Shown piece after piece: positions 28,677 to 37,077 of a DNA stretch of 64,000 nucleotides (its first letter is position 1; every line of letters begins with the position of its first letter). Position numbers and translations under genes: made by a program. The stretch covers positions 248,001-312,000 of the forward strand of contig NZ_JANZNT010000001.1 of assembly GCF_025153455.1 (NCBI RefSeq), written 5' to 3'. Origin of the DNA: Sphingomonas sp. BGYR3 (GTDB taxonomy: Bacteria > Pseudomonadota > Alphaproteobacteria > Sphingomonadales > Sphingomonadaceae). The notes beneath the pieces are model-generated. The model searched no databases and had not been told where the DNA came from. It saw only the letters and a list, made by a program, of their open reading frames with translations.

Positions 28677-29939
28677 TCAATTGCGGGACAAGGTGGTGGC
28701 GAGGTCGATACGGAACACGCGCAGCGCCGGGACCAGCGCGGCCGAAGCACCGATAGCAAGCACGGCCGTGAGGATGCCCAGCTCGGCCGGATCGAACCGA
28801 AGTGGATCAATGCCGATTTCCGCCAGGGCGCGGAACCGGTCGACTGCAATTGCGATGATGCCGTGCGCGGCCGCGATGCCGACCAGCGCGCCCGCCAGTG
28901 CGGTCAGCACGCCCTCAAGAACAATTGTCCCGAACACCTGAACCGGCGTCGCACCCATGACGCGCAGCAGCGCCAGGTCGCCCTCACGCGCCCGCGCGGC
29001 ATTGAGCAGGGCAACGAAGATGGCGAGGCCGCCCGTTCCCGCCAGCAGCCAGGCGAACAAGCGCGCGCCCTCGACCCCCGCACCGAACAGTGACAGTAGC
29101 CGGCCGGTTTCGACAGCGGGAACCGCCGCCTGCATCTCGGTCTGACGATTGATGAAGCCGGGCACGCTGACCGCGCCGAAGGCCGAGCGATAGGTGACCA
29201 GCAGCGCCGTTACCTCCGGGTCCATTGCGTGCGGATTGTCCGGCGCGGCGGCTTCATCCGAGTGGTCGTGATTGTCGTCGGCATGGTCGCTGTGATGTGC
29301 CCCGGTCCCCTCGTCATGCGCCGCATGCGCAATGCCATGGACGTCCCAAACGCTCTCGACCGGGGTCAGGATCAGGCGGTCGGCGACCGTGCCGGTCGGG
29401 GCAAGAATTCCAGTGACGGTAAAGGGATGACCGGCATGTTCGCCGCCATCCTCGCCCGCGCCGTGGCTGCCTAGAAATCGCTGTCCGATCGCAGCCCCGG
29501 TCGTGCGCACGACATCCGTGCCGATCACCGCTTCCCCCGATTTGGCGAAAACCCGGCCCTGCGCGATCCTCGCGGCATAGATATCCAGCCATTCGGGCTC
29601 AGTGCCGACGATCCGATAGCCGCGGAAATTGTCGCCCAGCGCCAGGGGGACGACGCGCGCGACCGCGCGGTTGGCGCGCAGCGTCTCGATACTCGACAAC
29701 GGAATGTTCCCGGTCGGCTGATCGAGATGATAGATGGACGACAGGATCAGCTGTAGCGGCGATCCCTTGGCCCCCACCACGAGGTCGATGCCCTGGGCAT
29801 CGCGCTCCAGCCGGCTGCCAAGCTGGGTCGACACGATCAGCAGCAGCACCAGCGATGCGACCGCCAGCGCCAGCAGCAGCATGTTCAGGACGGTCGTTCC
29901 GGCACGGTCGCGCAGATAGGCAAAGGTCAGGCCGATCAC
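28677..29939 (-). CDS. FtsX/MacB-type ABC permease with His-rich loop
   Basis: This 420-aa permease has one N-terminal helix, a large periplasmic MacB-like domain and three C-terminal helices (LFAWLLAGTGGLAIFVALL onward), the FtsX-family layout. The periplasmic domain contains a dense His/Asp insert around residues 215-240 (HAAHDEGTGAHHSDHADDN then HDHSDE), a likely zinc-binding segment. ATG 29939 overlaps the ATPase stop as ATGA. Neighbouring zur, DUF3299, MerC and COG0523 genes argue for zinc handling, not lipoprotein release (LolCE) or cell division (FtsX). Confidence 0.86.
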   Translation of the reverse strand: MIGLTFAYLRDRAGTTVLNMLLLALAVASLVLLLIVSTQLGSRLERDAQGIDLVVGAKGSPLQLILSSIYHLDQPTGNIPLSSIETLRANRAVARVVPLALGDNFRGYRIVGTEPEWLDIYAARIAQGRVFAKSGEAVIGTDVVRTTGAAIGQRFLGSHGAGEDGGEHAGHPFTVTGILAPTGTVADRLILTPVESVWDVHGIAHAAHDEGTGAHHSDHADDNHDHSDEAAAPDNPHAMDPEVTALLVTYRSAFGAVSVPGFINRQTEMQAAVPAVETGRLLSLFGAGVEGARLFAWLLAGTGGLAIFVALLNAARAREGDLALLRVMGATPVQVFGTIVLEGVLTALAGALVGIAAAHGIIAIAVDRFRALAEIGIDPLRFDPAELGILTAVLAIGASAALVPALRVFRIDLATTLSRN

Positions 29940-30571
29940 AGCGTCACCACCCGGCCGAACAGGGGGCGCAGGCGCGCATCATGGGTCGCGACCAGCAGCG
30001 TGGCGCCGGAGGCATCCGCCCGCTCGATCATCAGTCGGGCAATGCGCGCCATCGACGCATCGTCCAGCGCGCTGGTCGGTTCATCGGCAACCAGCAGGTC
30101 GGGCGTGCCGACCAACGCACGGGCAATCGCAGCGCGCTGGGCCTCGCCCTGGCTCAGATCGCGGGGACGGGCATACGCGCGATGGGATATCCCCGCCGCC
30201 TCGATCAGCGTATCGACCGCTGCCACCGAATGCGGCGCGCCGGCGAGCCGCTGGGCCAGTAACAGATTTTGGCGGACATCGAGCGCGGACACGAGCCGCA
30301 GCGACTGAAAGACCAGGCCGATGCGCCGTCGCCTCAGCGCATCGCGCCGGGAGGGACCGATGCCGGTCATCGGATCGCCGGCGATCAGAATGCTGCCGCA
30401 ATCGGGAGTGAGCAGCCCGCAGATCAGGTTGATGAGGGTCGACTTGCCCGATCCCGATGGACCGAGCAGCAGACTGTGTTCACCGCGCGCCATGCGGAGC
30501 GACATGGCCTCGAACAGGCTGCGCCCGCCCATTTGGTGCGTCAGGTCGGAAATCGTGATCACTTCACTCAA
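29936..30571 (-). CDS. ABC transporter ATP-binding protein of zinc cassette
   Basis: This 211-aa ATPase pairs with the adjacent FtsX-like permease. It has Walker A GPSGSGKST, Q-loop VFQSLRL, signature LSQGEAQR and Walker B LLVADEPTSALD, followed by the switch His in VATHD. The start is probably TTG 30571, overlapping the merC stop as TTGA with GGAGGG upstream. GTG 30562 is the alternative. A longer frame to 30883 overlaps merC and is rejected. The class is that of MacB/LolD-type ATPases. Confidence 0.88.
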   Translation of the reverse strand: MSEVITISDLTHQMGGRSLFEAMSLRMARGEHSLLLGPSGSGKSTLINLICGLLTPDCGSILIAGDPMTGIGPSRRDALRRRRIGLVFQSLRLVSALDVRQNLLLAQRLAGAPHSVAAVDTLIEAAGISHRAYARPRDLSQGEAQRAAIARALVGTPDLLVADEPTSALDDASMARIARLMIERADASGATLLVATHDARLRPLFGRVVTL

Positions 30572-30945
30572 TGCCGCATCGCCCTCCAGTTGACGGCGTG
30601 ACCGAGGGCCAGCAGCAGCGATCCCGGGACGGTCAACAGCGTCTCCAGCCATTCGCCTTCGGCCAGCAAGGCGCCTGCACCGATCAGGCACAATCCCGCA
30701 CATGCAATCAGCGCGGGTTCGGCACGGCGGTGCCGTCGCCAGCCGGCAGCCAGCGCCAACAGGCTCATCGGCACGGCAAGAATGAACATCAAAAGGTGGA
30801 AACGCTCGGGCAGCGCAACGAACGCCGTCAGCGCCGGAGCCACGATCAGCAGAGCAGGCAGCAACAGGCAGTGGACCAGACAAAGCGCCGATGCGCCGAT
30901 GGCAAAACTGTCGAGCAGCTTTTGTTGCCGTGAAATGGCGGCCAT
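30568..30945 (-). CDS. MerC-domain membrane protein
   Basis: This 125-aa protein has about four membrane helices. The first carries a Cys pair (ASALCLVHCLLLPAL), the metal-binding signature of MerC. MerC was named for mercury uptake, but MerC-domain proteins also occur beside zinc-responsive COG0523 genes, so zinc transport is the likely role here. ATG 30945 has a strong GGAGAAAAGGA ribosome site, better than the frame start at 30972. It is the first gene of the - strand zinc operon, facing the Zur-box-like palindrome. Confidence 0.85.
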   Translation of the reverse strand: MAAISRQQKLLDSFAIGASALCLVHCLLLPALLIVAPALTAFVALPERFHLLMFILAVPMSLLALAAGWRRHRRAEPALIACAGLCLIGAGALLAEGEWLETLLTVPGSLLLALGHAVNWRAMRH

Positions 30946-30996
30946 TCCTTTTCTCCGTTGCCCGCTGGACAAGCGGCGCGCCGCCCTGCTACGTCG

Positions 30997-31021
30997 TGCA
31001 ATGATATACCATCACATTGCA
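30997..31021. promoter_or_regulatory. Zur-box-like palindrome in the divergent zinc promoter
   Basis: TGCAATG and CATTGCA form perfect 7-bp arms around 11 bp (ATATACCATCA). The inner part resembles the TGxTATAxxATxACA style of proteobacterial Zur boxes. It lies in the 89-bp gap between merC and the COG0523 GTPase gene, so one bound dimer pair could repress both operons. zur itself ends the - strand operon. Confidence 0.78.
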
Positions 31022-31034
31022 GTCAAGGTGTTGC

Positions 31035-32261
31035 ATGGCCAGTAAAGACAATCGTTTGCCCGTCACGGTCCTGTCGGGCTTTCTCGGTGCCGGCAAAACA
31101 ACCCTGCTCAACCATATCCTGACCAATCGCGAAGGTCGCCGGGTCGCCGTAATCGTCAATGACATGAGCGAGGTGAATATCGACGCCGACCTGGTGCGCG
31201 GCGGCGAAGCGGCCCTGTCGCGCAGCGAAGAGGCACTGGTCGAAATGACCAATGGCTGCATCTGCTGCACGCTTCGCGACGACCTGTTGAAAGAGGTTCG
31301 CACGCTCGCCGAACAGGGGCGGTTCGATTATCTGGTGATCGAAAGCACCGGCATTTCGGAACCGCTGCCGGTTGCCGCCACCTTCAGTTTCCGCGACGAG
31401 ACGGGCGAGAGCCTGGGCGATGTCGCGCGGCTCGATACGATGGTCACCGTCGTCGACGCCGTGAACCTGATGGCCGATTATACCAGCGAGGATTTCCTGG
31501 CCGATCGCGGCGAATCGATGGGTGAAGAGGATGATCGCAGCCTGGTCGGTCTGCTGGTCGAACAGATCGAGTTTGCCGACACGATCATCATCAACAAGGC
31601 TGGCGACGTATCCCCCGACCATTTGGCAAAGGTGAAGCAGCTCGTCGCCTCGCTGAACGCGGACGCACGCATCCTGACGGCCGATCAGTCCCGCGTGCCG
31701 ATGGACGATGTGCTGGCAACCGGGAGGTTCGATGAGGAGGCGGCCGCCCAGCATCCGCTCTGGGCCAAGGAGCTGTACGGCTATGAAAGCCATCGCCCGG
31801 AAAGCGAGGAATATGGCATTGAGAGCTTCGTCTATCGCGCGCGCCGCCCGTTCGATCCGTCACGCTTCTATCGCTTCCTCACGAATGGCGGCTTGAAGCA
31901 TGTCATTCGCGCCAAAGGCCATTTCTGGCTGGCCACTCGCCCCGATTGGGTCGGCGAACTGGCGGTTGCCGGGCGGCAGACCACGACCTCGCGCATGGGC
32001 CGCTGGTGGGCATCCATCCCAAAGAATCAGTGGCCGGCCGATGGGCGGTTCGAGGAATTCGTTGCGCATCACTGGGACTTCACCTGGGGCGACCGCCGTC
32101 AGGAGCTGGTGTTCATCGGCATCGACATGGATGAGGCGACGATCCGTGTCGCACTCGACGCCTGTTTGATCGAAGCGGATGGGTTCACGCCCGACGCATG
32201 GCGCGACCTTCGCGATCCCTTCCCGGCATGGGGCCAGCAATCGGCGCTTGAGACGGCGTGA
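31035..32261 (+). CDS. COG0523 (CobW/ZigA-type) zinc GTPase metallochaperone
   Basis: This 408-aa G3E GTPase starts at ATG 31035, 13 bp after the Zur-box-like site. Walker A is [11 protein letters not shown], the metal site is CICC in [11 protein letters not shown], and the GTP base motif is NKAG. A CobW_C domain occupies about residues 260-390 ([18 protein letters not shown]). Zur-regulated members of this family deliver zinc to proteins under starvation. Cobalamin synthesis is unlikely, since no cob genes are near. The stop overlaps the DUF1826 start. Confidence 0.92.
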   Translation: MASKDNRLPVTVLSGFLGAGKTTLLNHILTNREGRRVAVIVNDMSEVNIDADLVRGGEAALSRSEEALVEMTNGCICCTLRDDLLKEVRTLAEQGRFDYLVIESTGISEPLPVAATFSFRDETGESLGDVARLDTMVTVVDAVNLMADYTSEDFLADRGESMGEEDDRSLVGLLVEQIEFADTIIINKAGDVSPDHLAKVKQLVASLNADARILTADQSRVPMDDVLATGRFDEEAAAQHPLWAKELYGYESHRPESEEYGIESFVYRARRPFDPSRFYRFLTNGGLKHVIRAKGHFWLATRPDWVGELAVAGRQTTTSRMGRWWASIPKNQWPADGRFEEFVAHHWDFTWGDRRQELVFIGIDMDEATIRVALDACLIEADGFTPDAWRDLRDPFPAWGQQSALETA

Positions 32262-32860
32262 TGGCGACCTTGGCCGATGATGTGCTGGACGGGGCGGTCC
32301 AATGCCTGCCGTCGCTCGATCATATGGCTATCGCGGCCCGCTCCGGGGCGGCCCTTGCCATCGGGCAACGCGTCCTGCCCAAAGCGGTCGAGGACGCGCT
32401 GGGCGGGCTGGATTGGGAGGCGATCGACGATGTCGAACTGACGCTCGACCTCCCGGTCGGCGTCGACACGCTGGCGCTGAACCTGGCCGTCAGCGGCTAT
32501 CCGTCCGCTGCGGCGCACGCGCTGGCCGAGGATATCCTTGCTCTCGCCATGGTGCAGGCCCGCGCAACCGGGTCGAATGCGCTGTCGATGCGGCTGCAGG
32601 TGGTCGAAACCGATTCCTGCCGAAAATTCCATGCCGATTACGTTACCCGCCGGCTGCTCACCACCTATGCCGGACAGGCGACACAGTGGTGCCACGCCGA
32701 CAAACCGGACCGGATCGAGCAGCTATCGGCAGGCGATGTCGCCATCTTCACGGGCCGGGTGATGATAGACCCTCCGGTCGTGCTGCATCGCTCGCCCCCG
32801 ATCGAGGCGGCCGGCGAATTGAGGCTGTTGCTCGTAATCGATCCGGCGGCCCGCGACTGA
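32258..32860 (+). CDS. DUF1826 domain protein
   Basis: This 200-aa protein of the DUF1826 family contains [27 protein letters not shown] and [11 protein letters not shown]1826 genes typically follow COG0523 GTPases in zinc-regulated loci, as here. GTG 32258 overlaps the GTPase stop as GTGA, and ATG 32261 is equally possible. There is no signal peptide, so it is probably cytoplasmic. The conserved Cys, His and Asp residues could form a metal site. Its function is unknown. Confidence 0.85.
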   Translation: MMATLADDVLDGAVQCLPSLDHMAIAARSGAALAIGQRVLPKAVEDALGGLDWEAIDDVELTLDLPVGVDTLALNLAVSGYPSAAAHALAEDILALAMVQARATGSNALSMRLQVVETDSCRKFHADYVTRRLLTTYAGQATQWCHADKPDRIEQLSAGDVAIFTGRVMIDPPVVLHRSPPIEAAGELRLLLVIDPAARD

Positions 32861-32891
32861 GCGCTTCCCTATTCCTCTTCTACCTTCAGGA

Positions 32892-35012
32892 ATGACCATG
32901 CATCCGATGTTTGTTGCTGCCACCAGTATCGTTGGCATCGCCACTGCAATTGCGCTGATCGCGTCCCCAGCCCTCGCTCAGGCCAGCCTTGCCAATCCGT
33001 TGCTGGCCAAATGGTCGACGCCCGACGGCGTGCCCCCCTATGACCAGATCCGGCCAGAGCATTACGAACCTGCGTTCGACAGCACGATCGCCCAGGCGCG
33101 GGCCGATTATCGCCGCATCGCCGATGATCCAGCACCGCCCAGCTTTGCCAACACGATCGAGGCGATGGAAGGCGCAGGCCGTCCCCTGGGGCTGGTGGCC
33201 AGCGCCTTTTTCAACGTCGCTTCGGCGGATGCGACGGATGCGATCCAGAAGGTCGAGGAAGCGGTGACGCCGAAGCTGACCCGGCTGTCGAACGAGACGC
33301 TGCTGGACCAGAAGCTGTTCGCCCGGGTCGATGCGGTATGGAAGGCGCGCTCGACCCTCAACCTGACGCCCGAACAGGCGCGGCTGCTTGAGGAAACGCA
33401 CAAACGTTTCGTGCGCGCCGGTGCGGCGTTGAGCCCGGAAGCGCGGGCGCGCGTTGCCGCGATCAACGAGGCGCTGGCCAAACTGGGTGTGGAATTCGGC
33501 CAGAAGCTGCTCGCCGACCAGAAGGCGAACGGCGTCGTCCTGACCGCCGCCGAGGTGGAGGTGCTGCCGCAGGATCAGCGCGATGCGGCGGCGACTGCGG
33601 CCAAGGCGGCGGGCCAGGATGGCAGCTTTTTGTTCCCGGCCACGCGTTCGGCCGCCGAGCCCTTCCTGTTCGCATCGCCCAATCGCGCGGCGCGCGAGAA
33701 GATCTGGCGGGCGTTCGCCATGCGGGGCGACAATGCCAACGCGAACAACACGGGCGAGACGATCAAGCAGCTGGTGGCGCTGCGCATCGAACGCGCCAAG
33801 CTGATGGGCGCCAACAGTCATGCCGATTTCGTCCTGGAAGACGCCATGGCGAAGACGCCGACCGCTGCCATGGACCTGCTGATGCAAATCTACCGGCCGG
33901 GCCTGGCCCGCGCCAAGGAAGAGATGCGTGATATCAAAAGCTATGCCGCCAAGGATGGCGTGACCAAGGTCGAGCCGTGGGACTGGCGCTACTATGCCGA
34001 AAAGGTGCGCCAGGACCGCTTCGCGCTCGATGAGCAGGCGTTGAAACAATATCTGCCGCTGGAGGGCATGGTCGCCGCCCTCTTCGAAACGACCAACAAG
34101 CTCTACGGCCTCACCGCGCATGAGCGAAAGGACATTCCCGTCTATGCCGATGGCGTGCGGGTTTGGGAAATCCGCGAAGCAGATGGGACCAAGGTCGGGC
34201 TGTTCTATGCCGACTGGTTCGCGCGGCCGACCAAGCGGCCCGGCGCATGGATGAACAGTCTGCGCGACCAGAATGGGCTGTTCGGCGAGATTGCGGTGGT
34301 GGTCAACAACCAGAATATCGTGCCCCCGGCAGCAGGTCAGCCGGCGCTGATCTCGATCGACGAGGCCGAGACGCTGTTCCACGAATTCGGGCACGGGCTG
34401 CACGGCCTGCTCAGCAAGGTGCGCTACCCCTCGCTGTCGGGCACCGGGGTTTCGCGCGACTTCGTCGAATTCCCGGCGCAGGTTTATGAACACTGGATCA
34501 CGGAGCCGGAAATCCTGCGGAAATACGCCCGTAATGCGGCGGGCGAACCGATGCCGGAGCCGATGCTGCAGGCCCTGCTCAAGGCGCGGACCTTCAATCA
34601 GGGCTATGTGACAGTGCAGCAGCTTTCATCCGCCATCCTGGACATGCGACTCCACACGCTGTCGGCACTGCCCGCCGATTTCGATGCGCGCGCCTGGGAA
34701 GCGGCACAGCTCAAGGAACTGGGCGTGCCGGACGCGATCGGGATGCGCCATCGCCTCGCGCACTTCAGCCATATCTTCGACGGTGGTTATTCGGCGGGCT
34801 ATTACGCCTATAGCTGGGCCGAAGCGATGGACGCCGACGGGTTCGAAGCGTTCAAGGAAGCCGGGAACATCTTCGATACGGCACTGGCCGGGAAGTTGCG
34901 CCGGGAAGTGCTGGAACGGGGCAACAGCCGCGACCCGGCGGAAAGCTACATCGCCTTTCGCGGGCGCCTGCCCAATGCCGATGCGCTGCTGAAAAACCGC
35001 GGCCTGAAATGA
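32892..35012 (+). CDS. M3 family peptidyl-dipeptidase (Dcp-like), exported
   Basis: This 706-aa zinc metallopeptidase resembles Dcp/oligopeptidase A. A signal peptide ends near ASPALAQA. The zinc site is HEFGHGLHGLL in ETLFHEFGHG, with the downstream acidic ligand in DFVEFPAQVYEHW. The substrate-lining Tyr/His region FDGGYSAGYYAYSWAE is present. ATG 32892 or ATG 32898 could start translation, and the second is better spaced from TTCAGGAA. It is placed in the + strand zinc operon, 31 bp after DUF1826, and overlaps the TonB receptor start. It may release zinc or peptides in the periplasm. Finding a zinc enzyme in a zinc-starvation operon is notable. Confidence 0.9.
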   Translation: MTMHPMFVAATSIVGIATAIALIASPALAQASLANPLLAKWSTPDGVPPYDQIRPEHYEPAFDSTIAQARADYRRIADDPAPPSFANTIEAMEGAGRPLGLVASAFFNVASADATDAIQKVEEAVTPKLTRLSNETLLDQKLFARVDAVWKARSTLNLTPEQARLLEETHKRFVRAGAALSPEARARVAAINEALAKLGVEFGQKLLADQKANGVVLTAAEVEVLPQDQRDAAATAAKAAGQDGSFLFPATRSAAEPFLFASPNRAAREKIWRAFAMRGDNANANNTGETIKQLVALRIERAKLMGANSHADFVLEDAMAKTPTAAMDLLMQIYRPGLARAKEEMRDIKSYAAKDGVTKVEPWDWRYYAEKVRQDRFALDEQALKQYLPLEGMVAALFETTNKLYGLTAHERKDIPVYADGVRVWEIREADGTKVGLFYADWFARPTKRPGAWMNSLRDQNGLFGEIAVVVNNQNIVPPAAGQPALISIDEAETLFHEFGHGLHGLLSKVRYPSLSGTGVSRDFVEFPAQVYEHWITEPEILRKYARNAAGEPMPEPMLQALLKARTFNQGYVTVQQLSSAILDMRLHTLSALPADFDARAWEAAQLKELGVPDAIGMRHRLAHFSHIFDGGYSAGYYAYSWAEAMDADGFEAFKEAGNIFDTALAGKLRREVLERGNSRDPAESYIAFRGRLPNADALLKNRGLK

Positions 35013-37030
35013 AGTCGCTGGTCCTGTCCCTTGCGGCATTTGCATCGGCCGAACCGGCAAATGAACCGGAACCGCCAGGGGCCGAGGACGAGATCGTCGT
35101 AACCGGCCTGTTCCGCCGCGATCCGCGCGAGAGCACATCTCCGGTGTCGGTCGTGGCGGGGGTCGAGCTGGAGCGCGACCTGCGTCCGCAGATCGGCGAG
35201 GCGCTGGCCCGTCAGCCCGGCGTATCGGCCAGCAGCTTCGGGCCTAATGCCTCGCGCCCGATCCTGCGCGGTCTGGCCGGCGAGCGGGTGCGGGTGCTGA
35301 CCGATGGGATCGGTGCGTTCGACGTGTCCAATACCTCGGCGGATCATGCGGTTGCCATCGATCCGCTGCTGGCTGAGCGGATCGAAGTGCTGCGCGGCCC
35401 GGCTTCGCTCCGCTATGGCTCATCGGCCATCGGCGGCGTCGTCAACGTCCTCGATCGACGGATTCCAATCGAGGTGCCAGAAACATCGTTGGGCGGGCAG
35501 GCACGGGCGGGCCTGGCGAGCGCGGCTCAGGAACGCTCGGCCGGTGCCAATGTGGCTGTGCGGGTTGCTGACCGGGTGGTCGTGTCGGGTGGCGGCAGCT
35601 TGACCGATACCGATGACCTGCATGTTGGCGGCCCGCTGCTGTCGGCACCCCTTCGGGCAATGGCGCGGGCCAGCAGCGATCCGGGCGTGCGGGCACTGGC
35701 CGACTTGTCCGGCCGTCTGCCAAACAGCGGATCGCGGACCCGCACTGCCAATCTGGGCGCAGCCGTGATCGACGAGCGCGGCGATCTGGGGCTGGCGATC
35801 AGCCGCTATGAAAGCACCTATGGTCTGCCCATCCGGTTCGACCTCAACCCCGGCGCCGAGCAGGAAGGCGTTTCGATCGAGGCCGAACAATGGCGTGCCG
35901 ATATGCGCGCGTCGGTCGCGCTTGGCGGTGACTGGCTCGACCGGCTGTCCCTCCGGGCAGGCTATGCCGATTATGCCCATGTCGAGCGCGAGGGCGATGG
36001 CGGCATCGGCACCCTGTTCGCCAATGAGGGTATCGAAGGGCGCGTGGAGCTGAACCAGGCGAGGCGCGGCGGATGGCAGGGGGTCAGCGGCGCGCAGTTC
36101 TTCTCCCGCGACTTTCTGGCCGTCGGGGCGGAAGCGTTCGTGCCGCCCAACCAGACGGAGCAGATGGGGCTGTTCACGCTGCAGGAAGTGACGGTCGGGC
36201 CAGTCCGGCTGGAAGCTGGCGGCAGGATCGAGCGCAGCCATATCGTCTCGCAATCCGTCGGTTTTGATCGCAGCTTCATGGCGCGGTCGGTGGCAGCGGG
36301 CGCGTTCGTCACTGCGGCCTCCTGGGCGAAATTCGGCCTCAACCTCTCCAGCACGGCGCGTGCGCCCGCAGCGGAAGAGCTGCTGGCTAATGGCCCCCAT
36401 GTCGGCACGCAAAGCTACGAGATTGGCGATCCGACCTTCGGGATCGAGCGGGCACGCGGCATCGAACTGGTCACCCGCCTGTCCGGGCGCGGCTGGCGCG
36501 TCGATGCATCCGCCTATCGCACCCGGTTTTCCGGGTACATCTATGAGTTCGAAACGGGTGAGGTGATCGACGCGCTCCCGGTGTTCCGTTTTGCCCAAGG
36601 CGATGCAACCTATCGCGGGTTCGAGGTCGAGGGACAGGCCAGCGTGATCGACGGGCCGGTCCGGATCGGCGTCGATGCGCTGATCGACGCCGTCGAGGCA
36701 ACGATCGACGATTTCGGGCCTGCACCGCGCATCCCTCCGCTGAGGTTCGGCGGCGGCATCGAAGCACGGGGTGACCATTGGGGCATGCGCTTCGAGACCG
36801 AACGGACGACCCGCCAGCGCCGCACGACGGGTTTCGAAACCGAAACCCCAGGCTTCACGCTGGTCAACCTCTCCGCCGACTGGAAGCCTTGGGCAGCGCG
36901 CGAGCTTCGATTGACGGTGAGCGCCAGCAACCTGTTCGACGTCGAGGCACGACGCCATGCCAGCTTCCTCAAGGATTATGCGCCGCTTGCCGGAAGGGAC
37001 GTCCGCCTGGGCCTCAGCGCCCGCCTCTAA
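35009..37030 (+). CDS. TonB-dependent outer membrane receptor, ZnuD-like
   Basis: This 673-aa receptor has a short signal peptide, a TonB-box-like segment ([10 protein letters not shown]), a plug domain ([21 protein letters not shown]; shown as [12 protein letters not shown] and VLTDGIG) and a 22-strand-type barrel ending in L. Barrel features [19 protein letters not shown] and [19 protein letters not shown] resemble the ZnuD group. It overlaps the M3 peptidase stop by ATGA and is the last intact gene of the + strand zinc operon. Zinc or a zinc complex is the inferred cargo. It lacks the His-rich extracellular loops seen in neisserial ZnuD. Confidence 0.86.
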   Translation: MKSLVLSLAAFASAEPANEPEPPGAEDEIVVTGLFRRDPRESTSPVSVVAGVELERDLRPQIGEALARQPGVSASSFGPNASRPILRGLAGERVRVLTDGIGAFDVSNTSADHAVAIDPLLAERIEVLRGPASLRYGSSAIGGVVNVLDRRIPIEVPETSLGGQARAGLASAAQERSAGANVAVRVADRVVVSGGGSLTDTDDLHVGGPLLSAPLRAMARASSDPGVRALADLSGRLPNSGSRTRTANLGAAVIDERGDLGLAISRYESTYGLPIRFDLNPGAEQEGVSIEAEQWRADMRASVALGGDWLDRLSLRAGYADYAHVEREGDGGIGTLFANEGIEGRVELNQARRGGWQGVSGAQFFSRDFLAVGAEAFVPPNQTEQMGLFTLQEVTVGPVRLEAGGRIERSHIVSQSVGFDRSFMARSVAAGAFVTAASWAKFGLNLSSTARAPAAEELLANGPHVGTQSYEIGDPTFGIERARGIELVTRLSGRGWRVDASAYRTRFSGYIYEFETGEVIDALPVFRFAQGDATYRGFEVEGQASVIDGPVRIGVDALIDAVEATIDDFGPAPRIPPLRFGGGIEARGDHWGMRFETERTTRQRRTTGFETETPGFTLVNLSADWKPWAARELRLTVSASNLFDVEARRHASFLKDYAPLAGRDVRLGLSARL

Positions 37031-37050
37031 CTTCGAAAGGTTTGCCAGAA

Positions 37051-37077
37051 TGCGTTTGCTTGCCCTTATCATCGGGT
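37051..37077 (+). pseudogene. Truncated start of a further zinc-operon gene
   Basis: An ATG at 37051 with CGAAAGG as ribosome site begins [11 protein letters not shown], which looks like the start of a signal peptide, 20 bp after the TonB receptor stop. After about nine codons the sequence switches to superoxide dismutase coding in another frame. The operon therefore once continued, and its next gene was cut by recombination. The lost product cannot be identified. Confidence 0.55.

Noticed and set aside
28677-30571. FtsE-FtsX cell division or LolCDE lipoprotein system
   Set aside because: The permease has a His-rich metal-binding insert, and the pair is embedded among zur, DUF3299, MerC and COG0523 genes, as in zinc-regulated operons.
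31035-32261. Cobalamin biosynthesis protein CobW
   Set aside because: No cobalamin genes are nearby. The Zur-box-like promoter and the DUF1826 neighbour point to the zinc-responsive COG0523 subgroup.
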